DNA of 64,000 nt, taken from Puteibacter caeruleilacunae (GTDB lineage Bacteria; Bacteroidota; Bacteroidia; Bacteroidales; Prolixibacteraceae). The DNA lies in contig SJCO01000015.1 of the NCBI GenBank assembly GCA_005217565.1, forward strand, positions 124,001-188,000, read 5' to 3'. The position numbers and the translations under genes are program-made. The notes under the pieces were generated by a model. The model did not search any database. It worked only from the letters and a program-made list of their open reading frames with translations, and had not been told where the DNA came from. This document shows, piece after piece, positions 6,945-16,057 of this stretch. Within the stretch, counting starts at the first letter, position 1. Each line of letters starts with the position of its first letter.

Positions 6945-9905
6945 TTAATAAAAGCGTTCAGCAACCCGATGTTCTATTCCAAAAATCTCCTTCCCATTCA
7001 AATATAGCATTGAATTCTCTTCGATGAGGTGCATGAACAGGTATTTTTTCATTTTCAAATTATTCACATGTAATTTCGCGGGACCATATTCCGATTTTTT
7101 CTGAAATGCCACCAAACCATAGGTCACGTCCTCAATTCTCGCCTTATCCACCTCAATCCTTGACAAATCTTTCGAAGCGATCCCAATGTTGGCTCCTGAT
7201 ACTTCAGTGTTTCTAACGATCAAATGAGATTCCTCTCCTCCACTGATTCCCTTGTCTCCAGCATCTCTTATCAAGCAATTCTCAATAACAACATCACTTC
7301 CTGAAAAGTCGATGGCATCATTTCCTGGTCTTATGAATTGACAATCAGTTACCAATCCTGTACAAAAATCTGAATCAAAGGCATCAGCAAAACAAGCTTC
7401 AAACACACATGATTCTACTTTAAAATCAGAACGAACAATGTTTAATCCATCATCGCATTGCACGTTTCTTTTAAAGGTAACATGATACATATCAACATCC
7501 GCTTCATAGAAGCATACAGCGGCAGGTGTCATCCATCCTCCTTTATGTAGATTAGACAAACCATCAAATACAACATGCCTTAAGCTAGATCTTGAATTAG
7601 CCTGCAAGACATTAAATCCCTCAGCTGTATGGTCACTTGATGTTACATGAATAGGATGCTCTTTCGTCCCTGTCATCACTAGAGAAGCATAAGAAATAAC
7701 CGATGCATGATTCACAATATCGATATTTGTCCCAGCCTCAACCTTCACCACAACATCCGCCGGAATAATTACAGTACGATCGACAATCACATTTCCAGTC
7801 ACAATTAAGGTGTCACCTTTAATCTTTCCGAAAGTAGATATATCTGCTATGTTCTTCTTCGCCCGGTTAATATTTTTTGGTGCTGGCCAGTTATAAACAG
7901 GAATACTCATGATTTCATCTTTCGACAATTCAACTTGAAAGACCTTGTAATCATTACCACTGTCAAAAGTAAATTTCCCAGCCTGATTATCCTTATATCT
8001 ATTGATCACTCGCGAAATACCATCATCCACATGGAGTATTCCTTCAGCCCTTCCATCTATTATCTTCACATCTACTCCACTGAAGTTTTCTACTTGATAA
8101 GTAAACTTATCACCTTTTTTATCCTTATAAATATGCACAAACTTCGAGCATACATCCATATTTCTCACCGTATCTGCATGATTCAATCGCCAAACTTGAG
8201 TCTTTAAGAAATCATAAAAACCTCCCTTTCTTACACGCTTTTCATAGTCTGATAAATTCTTCCTGATTAAATCTACATTTTCATAGAAATAGGGGATATT
8301 CAGTTGATAGTGTTTTCTATCCTGTTGCAAACGTAATGTTAGGGAATCCAGCCCCGTTTTAAACTCTTCTAGAGAATTCTTTAAATACTCTCCTCCCGCA
8401 TAACGTTTTAAGTACAGTATGTATTTATCCACAAACTCATCATGAAGAAATGGTGTATACAACATCTGCTCTTTAATAGGCTTATTTTTAAGCATTGAAG
8501 CATTTACATCACCAAATATCGATCTGCGCATATCTCGTGGTTCTGTATCATCTATTCCTCCATCGAAATAGATCGGCTCCAGGCGATTAATAACCGGATT
8601 GTAATAGTAACGGACATTATGCCATGTAAAACCATGATAAGCATGGGTTAGATCAAGCAATGCGTAGAATCGAGCTAACTTATCAACATCAAAAATTTCA
8701 TCCAAAGGAAGTGTTTGATCTCTGAAAGCATCCAGCAAATCTTGTGCTGCTATAAATTGCAATTTCTTATCAGGCGATTTCTTTAGATCTTTGGCTCCAT
8801 ATGGTTTTATAACCGCACCAACATAATACGGAAGCAACATAGGCTTTTCTTGTTGTTCTGTCTTAATCAGACTCCAAAATCCCTCTTCCTCGAATCGAAT
8901 GATAGGTCCTTCTCTTCTGCTTCGCTTTTCCAATAATTGCTTTAGGAAGTGTTCCTCCCAGGCATATATACCCTTATGCTCTCCATTGATCGAAACGTTT
9001 ATGAAATCATATGTAGTGGTGAGTATATCTTCCTTTTCACACAACTCATGCAAAAACCATTCGTTAAGCCATCCCCTGGTAGCAGGATTCTGAATAGAAA
9101 ATTCCTCAACACCATTCCAGGTTCCTTTCTTTAATTTGATACGAAACGACCACTTGTCGGTTTTTAAATGATCCAACCAATCTCCTTTCAGTCTTAATTT
9201 ACACAAGAAGTCATCATTCTCATCAAAATAAATTGCCTTCACCCAATCATCATCATTGGTTTCAAGAATTCCATTTTCAAAAGCTTCAGCTCGTTTTAGC
9301 ACAAGCTTTTTGTGAGCCATATCTGTCAGGTAAAAATGAATACCTTCCGGAGCCTTTCCTACTCGTTCAGGCCATTCAATATGCTTGGTCACCACCATGT
9401 CATCAAAGTACACCTCTTGACCATCTGGATTCCAGGTATAAATCTTCAATTTAGTCCCTTTAAAATTTGGAGGAATAACAACACGACACCTTAACTCTGA
9501 CCAATCATCATTGACCTTTTCTCCTGTAACAGCTTTCTCATAAAAGTTTTTCGGATCTTTCGACTGAACAACCAATATTCCTTTATCACCATCCCCTTTG
9601 CGCTTTACTTTAACCTCAAATTTATCATTAGGGCGAACATTGCGAACAATCAGCGAAAAACCATAACGATTTTCCTTATTTAAACGAACAGCATATTGTC
9701 CTGAAAAACATGTATCTCCACTTCTGGTTCTCAGATCACCTGATTTCACAAAAGGATTAGACCAAAGAAACTGCTCCTCATCAAAGTCTTCTGCACCACA
9801 TGAAATACTCCATTCCTCTTTTACAGAGAACAGACTATCAGGTCGACAGCCAACAAGGCATATCAATATCAACAGAAAAAAATATAGTGGTTTTAAGTTG
9901 TTCAT
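6945..9905 (-). CDS. CotH-kinase-like surface lipoprotein with C-terminal parallel beta-helix
   Basis: 986 residues. The lipoprotein signal ends LVGC (Cys20). An N-terminal carbohydrate-binding-like beta-sandwich spans about 25-175. A CotH protein-kinase-like domain spans about 185-560: it contains KLRLKGDWLDH, SFRIKLKKG and the putative metal/catalytic segment FDGGIDDTEP with Asp448, preceded by a WHNVRYYYN motif. The last 250 residues (about 720-960) are a right-handed parallel beta-helix with repeated short strands and Asn/Asp turns, common in polysaccharide-binding or -cleaving proteins. It heads the operon with DUF4956 and VTC genes. The Bacillus spore CotH phosphorylates coat proteins, but the targets here are unknown. 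Confidence 0.85.
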   Translation of the reverse strand: MNNLKPLYFFLLILICLVGCRPDSLFSVKEEWSISCGAEDFDEEQFLWSNPFVKSGDLRTRSGDTCFSGQYAVRLNKENRYGFSLIVRNVRPNDKFEVKVKRKGDGDKGILVVQSKDPKNFYEKAVTGEKVNDDWSELRCRVVIPPNFKGTKLKIYTWNPDGQEVYFDDMVVTKHIEWPERVGKAPEGIHFYLTDMAHKKLVLKRAEAFENGILETNDDDWVKAIYFDENDDFLCKLRLKGDWLDHLKTDKWSFRIKLKKGTWNGVEEFSIQNPATRGWLNEWFLHELCEKEDILTTTYDFINVSINGEHKGIYAWEEHFLKQLLEKRSRREGPIIRFEEEGFWSLIKTEQQEKPMLLPYYVGAVIKPYGAKDLKKSPDKKLQFIAAQDLLDAFRDQTLPLDEIFDVDKLARFYALLDLTHAYHGFTWHNVRYYYNPVINRLEPIYFDGGIDDTEPRDMRRSIFGDVNASMLKNKPIKEQMLYTPFLHDEFVDKYILYLKRYAGGEYLKNSLEEFKTGLDSLTLRLQQDRKHYQLNIPYFYENVDLIRKNLSDYEKRVRKGGFYDFLKTQVWRLNHADTVRNMDVCSKFVHIYKDKKGDKFTYQVENFSGVDVKIIDGRAEGILHVDDGISRVINRYKDNQAGKFTFDSGNDYKVFQVELSKDEIMSIPVYNWPAPKNINRAKKNIADISTFGKIKGDTLIVTGNVIVDRTVIIPADVVVKVEAGTNIDIVNHASVISYASLVMTGTKEHPIHVTSSDHTAEGFNVLQANSRSSLRHVVFDGLSNLHKGGWMTPAAVCFYEADVDMYHVTFKRNVQCDDGLNIVRSDFKVESCVFEACFADAFDSDFCTGLVTDCQFIRPGNDAIDFSGSDVVIENCLIRDAGDKGISGGEESHLIVRNTEVSGANIGIASKDLSRIEVDKARIEDVTYGLVAFQKKSEYGPAKLHVNNLKMKKYLFMHLIEENSMLYLNGKEIFGIEHRVAERFY

Positions 9906-9956
9906 TTTCTAAATTTGGGAACTAACAATAAAAATAGTTCTGACTCGTTTCTTTTG

Positions 9957-9964
9957 CAAACATA
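9957..9964 (-). promoter_or_regulatory. -7 element for the CotH/DUF4956/VTC operon
   Basis: Minus-strand TATGTTTG followed by CA matches TAnnTTTG and would start the transcript about 45 nt before the CotH-like ATG. It sits against the start of the divergent gene at 9972, and its TTTG half is part of the palindrome TTTGCAAA at 9953-9960. Confidence 0.4.
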
Positions 9965-9971
9965 TGATGCC

Positions 9972-11144
9972 ATGAAAGTAAATATCGCACTATTTTTTTT
10001 ACTTTTCTTTTGTTCTAGCAACCTATTTTCAATAGATATCAGAAGATCTTTTATACCATCAGATATGGTAGTAACTGAGGATGGGCATGTTTTATTGTAT
10101 GGTACAGAAAGAGAATCACCGACAGAAAGCAAAAAACTGGCGTTATACAAACTCGATTCTATTTTTAATATTGATTGGCACAAGAATTACGGAGGTGTTC
10201 TTCAAGATGAAGCAGCGAAAATTAAGATTGCAAGAAACGGAGATATCTTGCTCGCTGCAACAATCTGGGATGGCGGAAGTCCACGAGAAAGTATGAGTAT
10301 CATACGCTGCTCACCAGAGGGTGAAGTAAAGAAACAAGCGCAATATGGAGGATATCACGCAGAATTAGCATTAGGTATTTGTGAAACTTCCTGGAATAAT
10401 CTGATTATTTGTGGTTTCTCGAAAAGCGAAGAAAAAAATGGGAACTGTTATGTTGTTTCCGCAAATGCAGATACAAAAAAACAGTGGGAACAGCACTGGG
10501 GAAGCAAGTGGGTTGACTATGCATTTGATATCACACAATCTCATGATGACAATCTACTCATCTATGGCTCCCAAGGAGGATTTCATCTTTCAACACGTGA
10601 GGATTTTCACAGTCATGATGCAGATCTTCTATTGATCAAATGTGACAAACTAGGCAATAAGATCTGGCAAAAAACATACGGAGAAAAAGGGCACGATCAA
10701 GCAGTAAAGATTCTTAAGGATCATTCCGATGGGTATTATTTACTTGGAAGTACCCAAAGTTATGGGGAAGGAAGCTTCGACATTCTTTTAATGCACATTA
10801 ACGACTCAGGTGAAAAATCCTGGCATAATACTTTTGGCTCTAACAAGCTTGACCAGGCAGCTGATTTCATGCTACACGACAAATCTCTTTATCTTCTCGG
10901 CATAACTACCAACAAAGAAAAGGTACGTCAGACTTATTGGGTAAAAACAGATCTAGACGGTCAACGATTATTCGAAAACTCGACTTCTTCAACAATCCAT
11001 GAAAAAGCCATAGCCATCGACATGCTTCCAAATGGAAACATCATCACCTGCTCGTACTCCATTTCATCAAACAACAAAACAACAATTATCCTACGAAGAT
11101 TTAACCAGAAAGGGGAACTCCTGAAAAAGATTACACTCAATTAA
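9972..11144 (+). CDS. Exported beta-propeller-like repeat protein
   Basis: 390 residues from the ATG at 9972. An upstream in-frame TTG at 9915 would add 19 residues before the signal peptide and is less likely. MKVNIALFFLLFFCSSNLF is a signal peptide. The mature protein is built of repeats of about 50 residues with the pattern W.K.YG....D.A......DG.YLL.G.T, e.g. IWQKTYGEKGHDQAVK and SWHNTFGSNKLDQAAD. These predict a beta-propeller like those of many Bacteroidota secreted proteins. No catalytic motif is visible and no C-terminal type IX sorting domain. It is divergent from the CotH operon, and the two promoters almost overlap. Confidence 0.72.
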   Translation: MKVNIALFFLLFFCSSNLFSIDIRRSFIPSDMVVTEDGHVLLYGTERESPTESKKLALYKLDSIFNIDWHKNYGGVLQDEAAKIKIARNGDILLAATIWDGGSPRESMSIIRCSPEGEVKKQAQYGGYHAELALGICETSWNNLIICGFSKSEEKNGNCYVVSANADTKKQWEQHWGSKWVDYAFDITQSHDDNLLIYGSQGGFHLSTREDFHSHDADLLLIKCDKLGNKIWQKTYGEKGHDQAVKILKDHSDGYYLLGSTQSYGEGSFDILLMHINDSGEKSWHNTFGSNKLDQAADFMLHDKSLYLLGITTNKEKVRQTYWVKTDLDGQRLFENSTSSTIHEKAIAIDMLPNGNIITCSYSISSNNKTTIILRRFNQKGELLKKITLN

Positions 11145-11164
11145 TCACTCATAGACACTATTTA

Positions 11165-12442
11165 TCAAAACAATTTCTTCAAATCATTCACGATCCTAAC
11201 TGCGGTATCCGATTTCCTAGCCTCTGGAAAATACCATTTATTAGAAGCTTGTTTGAACTGTTCTTCAAGCGTTAGTCCATTACTCTCTAAATCTAATCTC
11301 ATCTTTTCATAACTACTATAAAATGGTATGGTATACTTACTCCATTCGACAGGATCATATGTAATGTAAGGATTCCCAGCATAGTCTTGCATAGACCAAT
11401 ATTCTTTCCAGTTTAATGAAAAGTCATTCAGTTTCTGACTTAAAATATGTAGTGTATTTAAATACTCAACTCCTTTATAATTAGCAACAGAAGTAATATT
11501 CGACAGAAATGGAATTTCGTTGTAATAGTCTATTGTAAAAGTGATGTTTGCAGGTATACGTTTATAAAATAAATTACTCCAATATTGCTTTGTACTCTGT
11601 TCTACCCTGATGATGTGCTGGTTTTCAGAGCAAACATGTAGAATACCTTTTTCTGAACCATTTTTAAACGATATCTTGAAAATTGGCATTTGCCCAGCAA
11701 AATAAGTTGTATCTAGTCTGAATTGATAGCGTTTCCAGAACTTAATAGTCAATAAACCATGCCTCTCAATACATCTAAAGACATTCAAATTTGAACTCCC
11801 TCCATTTACAGGATACTTATTTATTAATTGACCACCTCTACCTTCTTTGAAAATTTTAATCCAATCATCATGTGGTGTGGTACATTTTAAGTTTTCACAA
11901 TAAAAATTATAATTTGACAAACAACTTGCGTCTTCCCGCTCTCCTGAATATATTGAATAACCTAACGATTCCATATACATAACATATCTACCATTGTACC
12001 TGGCACATTCACGAAAATGTCCATAAGCAATGTGTGGTGTTGCCTTCCTTTTTTCGTTGTATTTAGTAATCGTTCGCTCCATAAACTTCCTAAGGTTAAA
12101 CTTTTTCTCGCGGACTTTAACTTCCTTAAGAAGCTCCGGTTTAGGAACTAACTTATACACATCAATCTTTTGTGCTGAATTTAAATCTAAATTCAGCGTT
12201 TCGTACCCCAGGTATTGAATCCTGATGCTATCTGTTTTATTAGCCTCTGTCAAATACAGGTGGAAGTTTCCCTCGATATCTGAAGTTGTTCCCAATGATT
12301 TTTGAGCATAAACAATGTTAGCATATGGAAGCGGTTGTTTCGTCTTTTTATCTATAAGTTGACCTTTTATGACGAATGCATTCTGGCCTAAAGCCACAAC
12401 ACTGAACAAACAAAAAAAGAGTAATAACTTTATTGATTTCAT
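11165..12442 (-). CDS. CarboxypepD_reg-like exported protein
   Basis: 425 residues. A signal peptide (1-19, ending ALG-Q) is followed by a carboxypeptidase-regulatory-like beta-sandwich (about 23-105) with the usual VIKGQLIDKKTKQPLPYANI and GTTSDIEGNFHLYL motifs. The remaining 310 residues resemble the variable C-terminal region of Bacteroidota 'carboxypeptidase-like regulatory domain' proteins of unknown role. It is convergent with the propeller gene (20 bp apart) and separated from the next upstream gene by about 90 bp. A surface-protein maturation or binding role is plausible but unproven. Confidence 0.7.
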   Translation of the reverse strand: MKSIKLLLFFCLFSVVALGQNAFVIKGQLIDKKTKQPLPYANIVYAQKSLGTTSDIEGNFHLYLTEANKTDSIRIQYLGYETLNLDLNSAQKIDVYKLVPKPELLKEVKVREKKFNLRKFMERTITKYNEKRKATPHIAYGHFRECARYNGRYVMYMESLGYSIYSGEREDASCLSNYNFYCENLKCTTPHDDWIKIFKEGRGGQLINKYPVNGGSSNLNVFRCIERHGLLTIKFWKRYQFRLDTTYFAGQMPIFKISFKNGSEKGILHVCSENQHIIRVEQSTKQYWSNLFYKRIPANITFTIDYYNEIPFLSNITSVANYKGVEYLNTLHILSQKLNDFSLNWKEYWSMQDYAGNPYITYDPVEWSKYTIPFYSSYEKMRLDLESNGLTLEEQFKQASNKWYFPEARKSDTAVRIVNDLKKLF

Positions 12443-12533
12443 GTTTTTAGGATATTTATTCTATATAAGGTTGTGAGCTATTTGTGGAACTTTCTTGTAC
12501 TATTTACGAGTATTATCGCATTATAAAGGTCAA

Positions 12534-13715
12534 TTATCTTTTAAGTATCTCAGACACTTTAAATCGATACACCTTAAACTCTTCCCATTCTTCATCAATA
12601 ACACCGTTAGCATAAAAGTAGGAATCATCGATGCCAATAACCTTAAATCCTTTGGGTACATCTACATCAGCAACTAAGATTCTATTTTGATAAATCTGCA
12701 AACCATCTACAGCACTCTTCAATCCTTTCTGATATGACCTCATTAGAATATCATATTCTTCAAAGTAAATGATGTCGGTATAGTATCCTTTTGACTCCCT
12801 TTCTTCTACCATACGCATCCCCCCTTCTCTAGCATTTGTGCTTTCAAAGTAATTAGTATCCATCTTTTTACCTGGCACTCCAAACGTATTGGTATTGTCC
12901 CATTCCTGATTGTATTCATATATCAGGTGATCTGGCTCATACATTACGTAAATTCTACCATCTCTTGAAATATCATAATCGAACCAACTGAATTGTCCAA
13001 TGCAACTGTAGTCTTGATAAACAGGAGATCTTCGTCCTTCCATCTTTATTAACTCCCCTGTTTTCTTATCCACTTCAAATATTATTCTTGATTCTTCATA
13101 ATACCTTCGAAGGGCTGGATTCAAATTATCAGCCATACACTCTATAGGGAAATATAACTTGTTATTGTAACTCTGCATTGTAAAGTGCTTTTCATACTCA
13201 ACATCATAAATTTGAGACATACCAGGATTAGAAGCAGCATTAAGTGTTTGCTGAGAAATCCGTTTCCCTTTTCTTAGTATCAGACTAGACTTTTTATTCC
13301 AATTCTGATCAAATAGAAATATACAGTCACCGCCTCCAAAAACAATAAATGAACCATCTTTAAGAACAGAAAATCCATCTACCTCAGATATTGGAACCTC
13401 ATTTGGTCCTTTCCCCAATGTTAATCGTTCTCCTAAAAAATGTCCATTAGTATCAAAGAGGAGAACTTTTCTCAACATTTCATCCCAAAAAAGAATAACA
13501 TTATTATTGAAAAAGAATTTCCCAATATAGGATGATGAAACTTTATCCATAACAATAGAATCAACCTTTAATCTTTCGGTTACGAGATTCATCTGACCAA
13601 TTGGTTCGGCACCAAAATAACTTTCATGAGTACGTTCTCTACTGCAGCCAAAATTTAGAAAAATAAAAGCTAGTACACTAACGAAAGGGATCATAAGTCT
13701 ATTCATAATTTTCAA
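12534..13715 (-). CDS. 6-bladed beta-propeller lipoprotein
   Basis: 393 residues. A lipoprotein signal ends NFGC with lipidated Cys24. The body has repeating strands of the type KVLLFDTNGHFLGE and GDCIFLFDQNWN, and a GLTLGKGPNE-like segment typical of the Bacteroidota 6-bladed beta-propeller/DUF4221 lipoproteins. These often sit beside exported CarboxypepD_reg proteins, as here. No enzymatic residues are recognised. ATG at 13715 is used; a second Met three codons on would give the same signal peptide. Confidence 0.65.
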   Translation of the reverse strand: MKIMNRLMIPFVSVLAFIFLNFGCSRERTHESYFGAEPIGQMNLVTERLKVDSIVMDKVSSSYIGKFFFNNNVILFWDEMLRKVLLFDTNGHFLGERLTLGKGPNEVPISEVDGFSVLKDGSFIVFGGGDCIFLFDQNWNKKSSLILRKGKRISQQTLNAASNPGMSQIYDVEYEKHFTMQSYNNKLYFPIECMADNLNPALRRYYEESRIIFEVDKKTGELIKMEGRRSPVYQDYSCIGQFSWFDYDISRDGRIYVMYEPDHLIYEYNQEWDNTNTFGVPGKKMDTNYFESTNAREGGMRMVEERESKGYYTDIIYFEEYDILMRSYQKGLKSAVDGLQIYQNRILVADVDVPKGFKVIGIDDSYFYANGVIDEEWEEFKVYRFKVSEILKR

Positions 13716-14122
13716 TCAATGGGTTGTTAATCTATAAACAGTACACTCTAAAAAAGAATCTATTTATTTAAAACCAAAGTTAGTAAAAAATGCACATTCT
13801 TATTAGCATATTATTATTTTCCATGGTCTATCTTTTTAATCTTCAATCATCATCAGATACATTCATCTGTAATCAATCTTCAATGAAATTCAGATAATTA
13901 TTTTGTTCTGTACCTCATTTGTTAATAACTTTGGCGCGATTAATTTAGGAACCTATTCACCATTCACACCTAAAACCTAAAACCACAAATTACCTTACTG
14001 AATAGGCTTAAATTAATTACATGGGTGGATTGTATATTTATTTTTCATTTTAAATCAGAAGATAATCCTTCCTTATGGATTTGTTCTGTTGAAATGCGGA
14101 CTAAACTTAACCTGACAAAACT
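13716..14122. other. 407-bp divergent intergenic region upstream of the sigma/FecR/Sus operon
   Basis: The region is AT-rich and non-coding. It holds a well-formed promoter (13902-13933) pointing at the ECF sigma gene. The resulting leader has an inverted repeat CCTATTCA (13952-13959)/TGAATAGG (13999-14006) with a 39-nt loop. The left part upstream of the lipoprotein gene shows no clear motif. Confidence 0.6.
13902..13933 (+). promoter_or_regulatory. Bacteroidota housekeeping promoter of the sigma/FecR operon
   Basis: TTTG (13902-13905), a 20-bp spacer and TAACTTTG (13926-13933) match the Bacteroidota -33/-7 consensus in both sequence and spacing. The predicted start is near 13940, giving a leader of about 180 nt before the sigma gene. 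Confidence 0.6.
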
Positions 14123-14659
14123 ATGGACACTGGAGATAAGTATATCCTATCTCAAATAAGAGATAAAAACAAGGAAGCCTTTTCATTCTTATTTGAAGGC
14201 TATTTTGAAGAACTTGTTCGTTTTGCAGAAAAAATGCTCTTCGATGCAATGAAGAGTGAGGATGTCGTAAAAGATCTATTTGTACACCTATGGGAGAATG
14301 CCACAAACCTTGAAATTAAAACATCAATAAAAGCATACCTTTATCAAGCCGTTAAGTACCGCTGTCTGAATCACCTAAAAAAAGTAGATATTAAGTCTGC
14401 CTATGATTTAACCGAAATAGATGGAATACTACTAGACATAGATGAGGAAGATGATGATCCTGCATTTATTGAACAAGAAATATCAAAAGCTATTAAAAAT
14501 CTTCCAGAAAAAATGGCACTGGTTGTCGACATGAAATACCTAAAAGGTATGAAACGATCAGAAATTGCAAAATCACTGAATATCTCTGAGTTAACAGTAA
14601 AGAATCAATTAGCACAAGGACGTAAGTATTTACGAAAAGAACTCAAACATCTCTTTTAA
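14123..14659 (+). CDS. ECF sigma factor of the FecI/Sus-regulator type
   Basis: 178 residues. Region 2 contains SEDVVKDLFVHLWENA and region 4 the helix-turn-helix GMKRSEIAKSLNISELTVKNQLAQGRKYLRKEL. This is the Bacteroidota 'RNA polymerase sigma-70 factor' type that is held by a FecR-type anti-sigma and released when a SusC-like transporter binds its substrate. The order sigma-fecR-susC-susD downstream is the classic trans-envelope signalling layout. It is preceded by a good housekeeping promoter, and 98 bp separate it from fecR. Confidence 0.93.
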   Translation: MDTGDKYILSQIRDKNKEAFSFLFEGYFEELVRFAEKMLFDAMKSEDVVKDLFVHLWENATNLEIKTSIKAYLYQAVKYRCLNHLKKVDIKSAYDLTEIDGILLDIDEEDDDPAFIEQEISKAIKNLPEKMALVVDMKYLKGMKRSEIAKSLNISELTVKNQLAQGRKYLRKELKHLF

Positions 14660-14757
14660 AAGGCCCATTGCCTCCAATCTTTTTAATTTTTTTAGAAAAA
14701 AGTTAAAAAAAGAATAGTCCTTTTTTGTGAACCTGTTGTCTAAGGGTAAAACATTTT

Positions 14758-15909
14758 ATGCAACCTAGAGTGAAAATATCCTTAGAACTAATAAAACGAA
14801 GAATAACAGAAGAAATTACCCCTTCTGAAGAAGTTATTTTTCAACTCTGGATAACTCAAAGTGAAGATCACTCACAATTCTACAATCGTGCTGAAAAATA
14901 TTTCCAGCAAGGTCCCCACTACAAGGCCTCTCCTGAAAGAACAAAACAAATATTGAGACATCTGGAGAAACGATTAGAAAGACTCAACAATCGACGCAAA
15001 CTTATTCGCACCTATGGTGCCGCAGCTTCAATAGCTGCTAGTATTCTTATCGTTTTATCTCTTATCTTTTTCCAAAATAAAGCTCCTGAAGCTGTTGCCG
15101 ATTCAGCCCTTACACCTGGAACAGAAAAAGCAGTTCTTATCCTTAACAATGGAAAAGAAATAGAACTAGATAAAAACAAAAAGATCAAAATTGATAAGAA
15201 ACAGTCCGCAAAAGTGATCGACAATACCTTAAAATATGAGGACATTAAGACAAAAAAAATTACTTACAACACATTGAAAGTAAATCGGGGAGAAACATTT
15301 AGTCTTCACCTTTCTGACGGAACAAAGGTTTACTTAAACTCGCAAACACTATTGCGTTATCCGGTACAATTTTCCGAAGATTCAAGATCTGTTGAATTAC
15401 TGGAAGGTGAGGCATTTTTCGAGGTAACCAAGAATCCATCAAAACCATTTCGCATAACATCGAACAACCAAACCATTGAGGTATTGGGAACTTCTTTTAA
15501 TGTTTCGGCCTATAGCGACGAAGATTATATTCAAACCACCTTGGTGGAAGGAAAAGTAAAGATGTTTAATCCAACATCCCCAGAGAAAGAGGAAATACTA
15601 CTTCCAAACGAACAAATAACTGTCAGCAAAAATGGTGGTATCTACTTAAAAAAAACTGTCAATACTATAAATTATACCTCATGGAAAGATGGGGTTTATT
15701 ACTTTAATAATGCCAGCCTGAAAGATATCATGAAAACACTATCTCGTTGGTACAACTATGAAGTAGTATTCGCAGATACCACTTTAGCAAACGTAAAGTT
15801 TGGAGGCAAATTTGAACGAAAGGAAAATCTTAACAACCTATTAGACTTCATAACAACTACAACTGACATTCAATTTAATACGGAAAATAAAACAATTCAC
15901 GTGAAGTAA
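14758..15909 (+). CDS. FecR-family anti-sigma factor with DUF4974 domain
   Basis: 383 residues. A cytoplasmic sigma-binding segment (1-80) contains the conserved SEEVIFQLWI stretch. One transmembrane helix spans about 87-107 (AASIAASILIVLSLIFF). The periplasmic FecR domain (about 165-280) has VNRGETFSLHLSDGTKVYLN and EGEAFFEVTKNPSKPFRI. The C-terminal DUF4974 (about 305-383) is typical of Bacteroidota FecR. The protein restrains the upstream sigma until the SusC STN domain signals through the periplasm. Confidence 0.94.
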   Translation: MQPRVKISLELIKRRITEEITPSEEVIFQLWITQSEDHSQFYNRAEKYFQQGPHYKASPERTKQILRHLEKRLERLNNRRKLIRTYGAAASIAASILIVLSLIFFQNKAPEAVADSALTPGTEKAVLILNNGKEIELDKNKKIKIDKKQSAKVIDNTLKYEDIKTKKITYNTLKVNRGETFSLHLSDGTKVYLNSQTLLRYPVQFSEDSRSVELLEGEAFFEVTKNPSKPFRITSNNQTIEVLGTSFNVSAYSDEDYIQTTLVEGKVKMFNPTSPEKEEILLPNEQITVSKNGGIYLKKTVNTINYTSWKDGVYYFNNASLKDIMKTLSRWYNYEVVFADTTLANVKFGGKFERKENLNNLLDFITTTTDIQFNTENKTIHVK

Positions 15910-15983
15910 TACCAATCAATTAAAACTGAAACCTAAGTAAATGCCTATGACAAAAAACTAAACCAACTCGAGAAGAAAAAAAT

Positions 15984-16011
15984 GGCGGAAACTGATGCCA
16001 CAGCTTCCGCC
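15984..16011 (+). other. Hairpin in the fecR-susC gap
   Basis: GGCGGAA (15984-15990) and TTCCGCC (16005-16011) pair. An inner CTG/CAG extends the stem after one mismatch. It lies 47 bp before the susC ATG and has no T run, so it is a possible mRNA processing or stability element and not a terminator. The function is not established. Confidence 0.4.
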
Positions 16012-16057
16012 CCCAAGAAGTTTAAAATCAATTAAGAATTTAAATCCTAACAAAATT

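Noticed and set aside
9915-9971. Earlier TTG start for the beta-propeller protein
   Set aside because: It would put 19 polar residues before a clear signal peptide that starts at 9972, and it runs through the CotH operon promoter.
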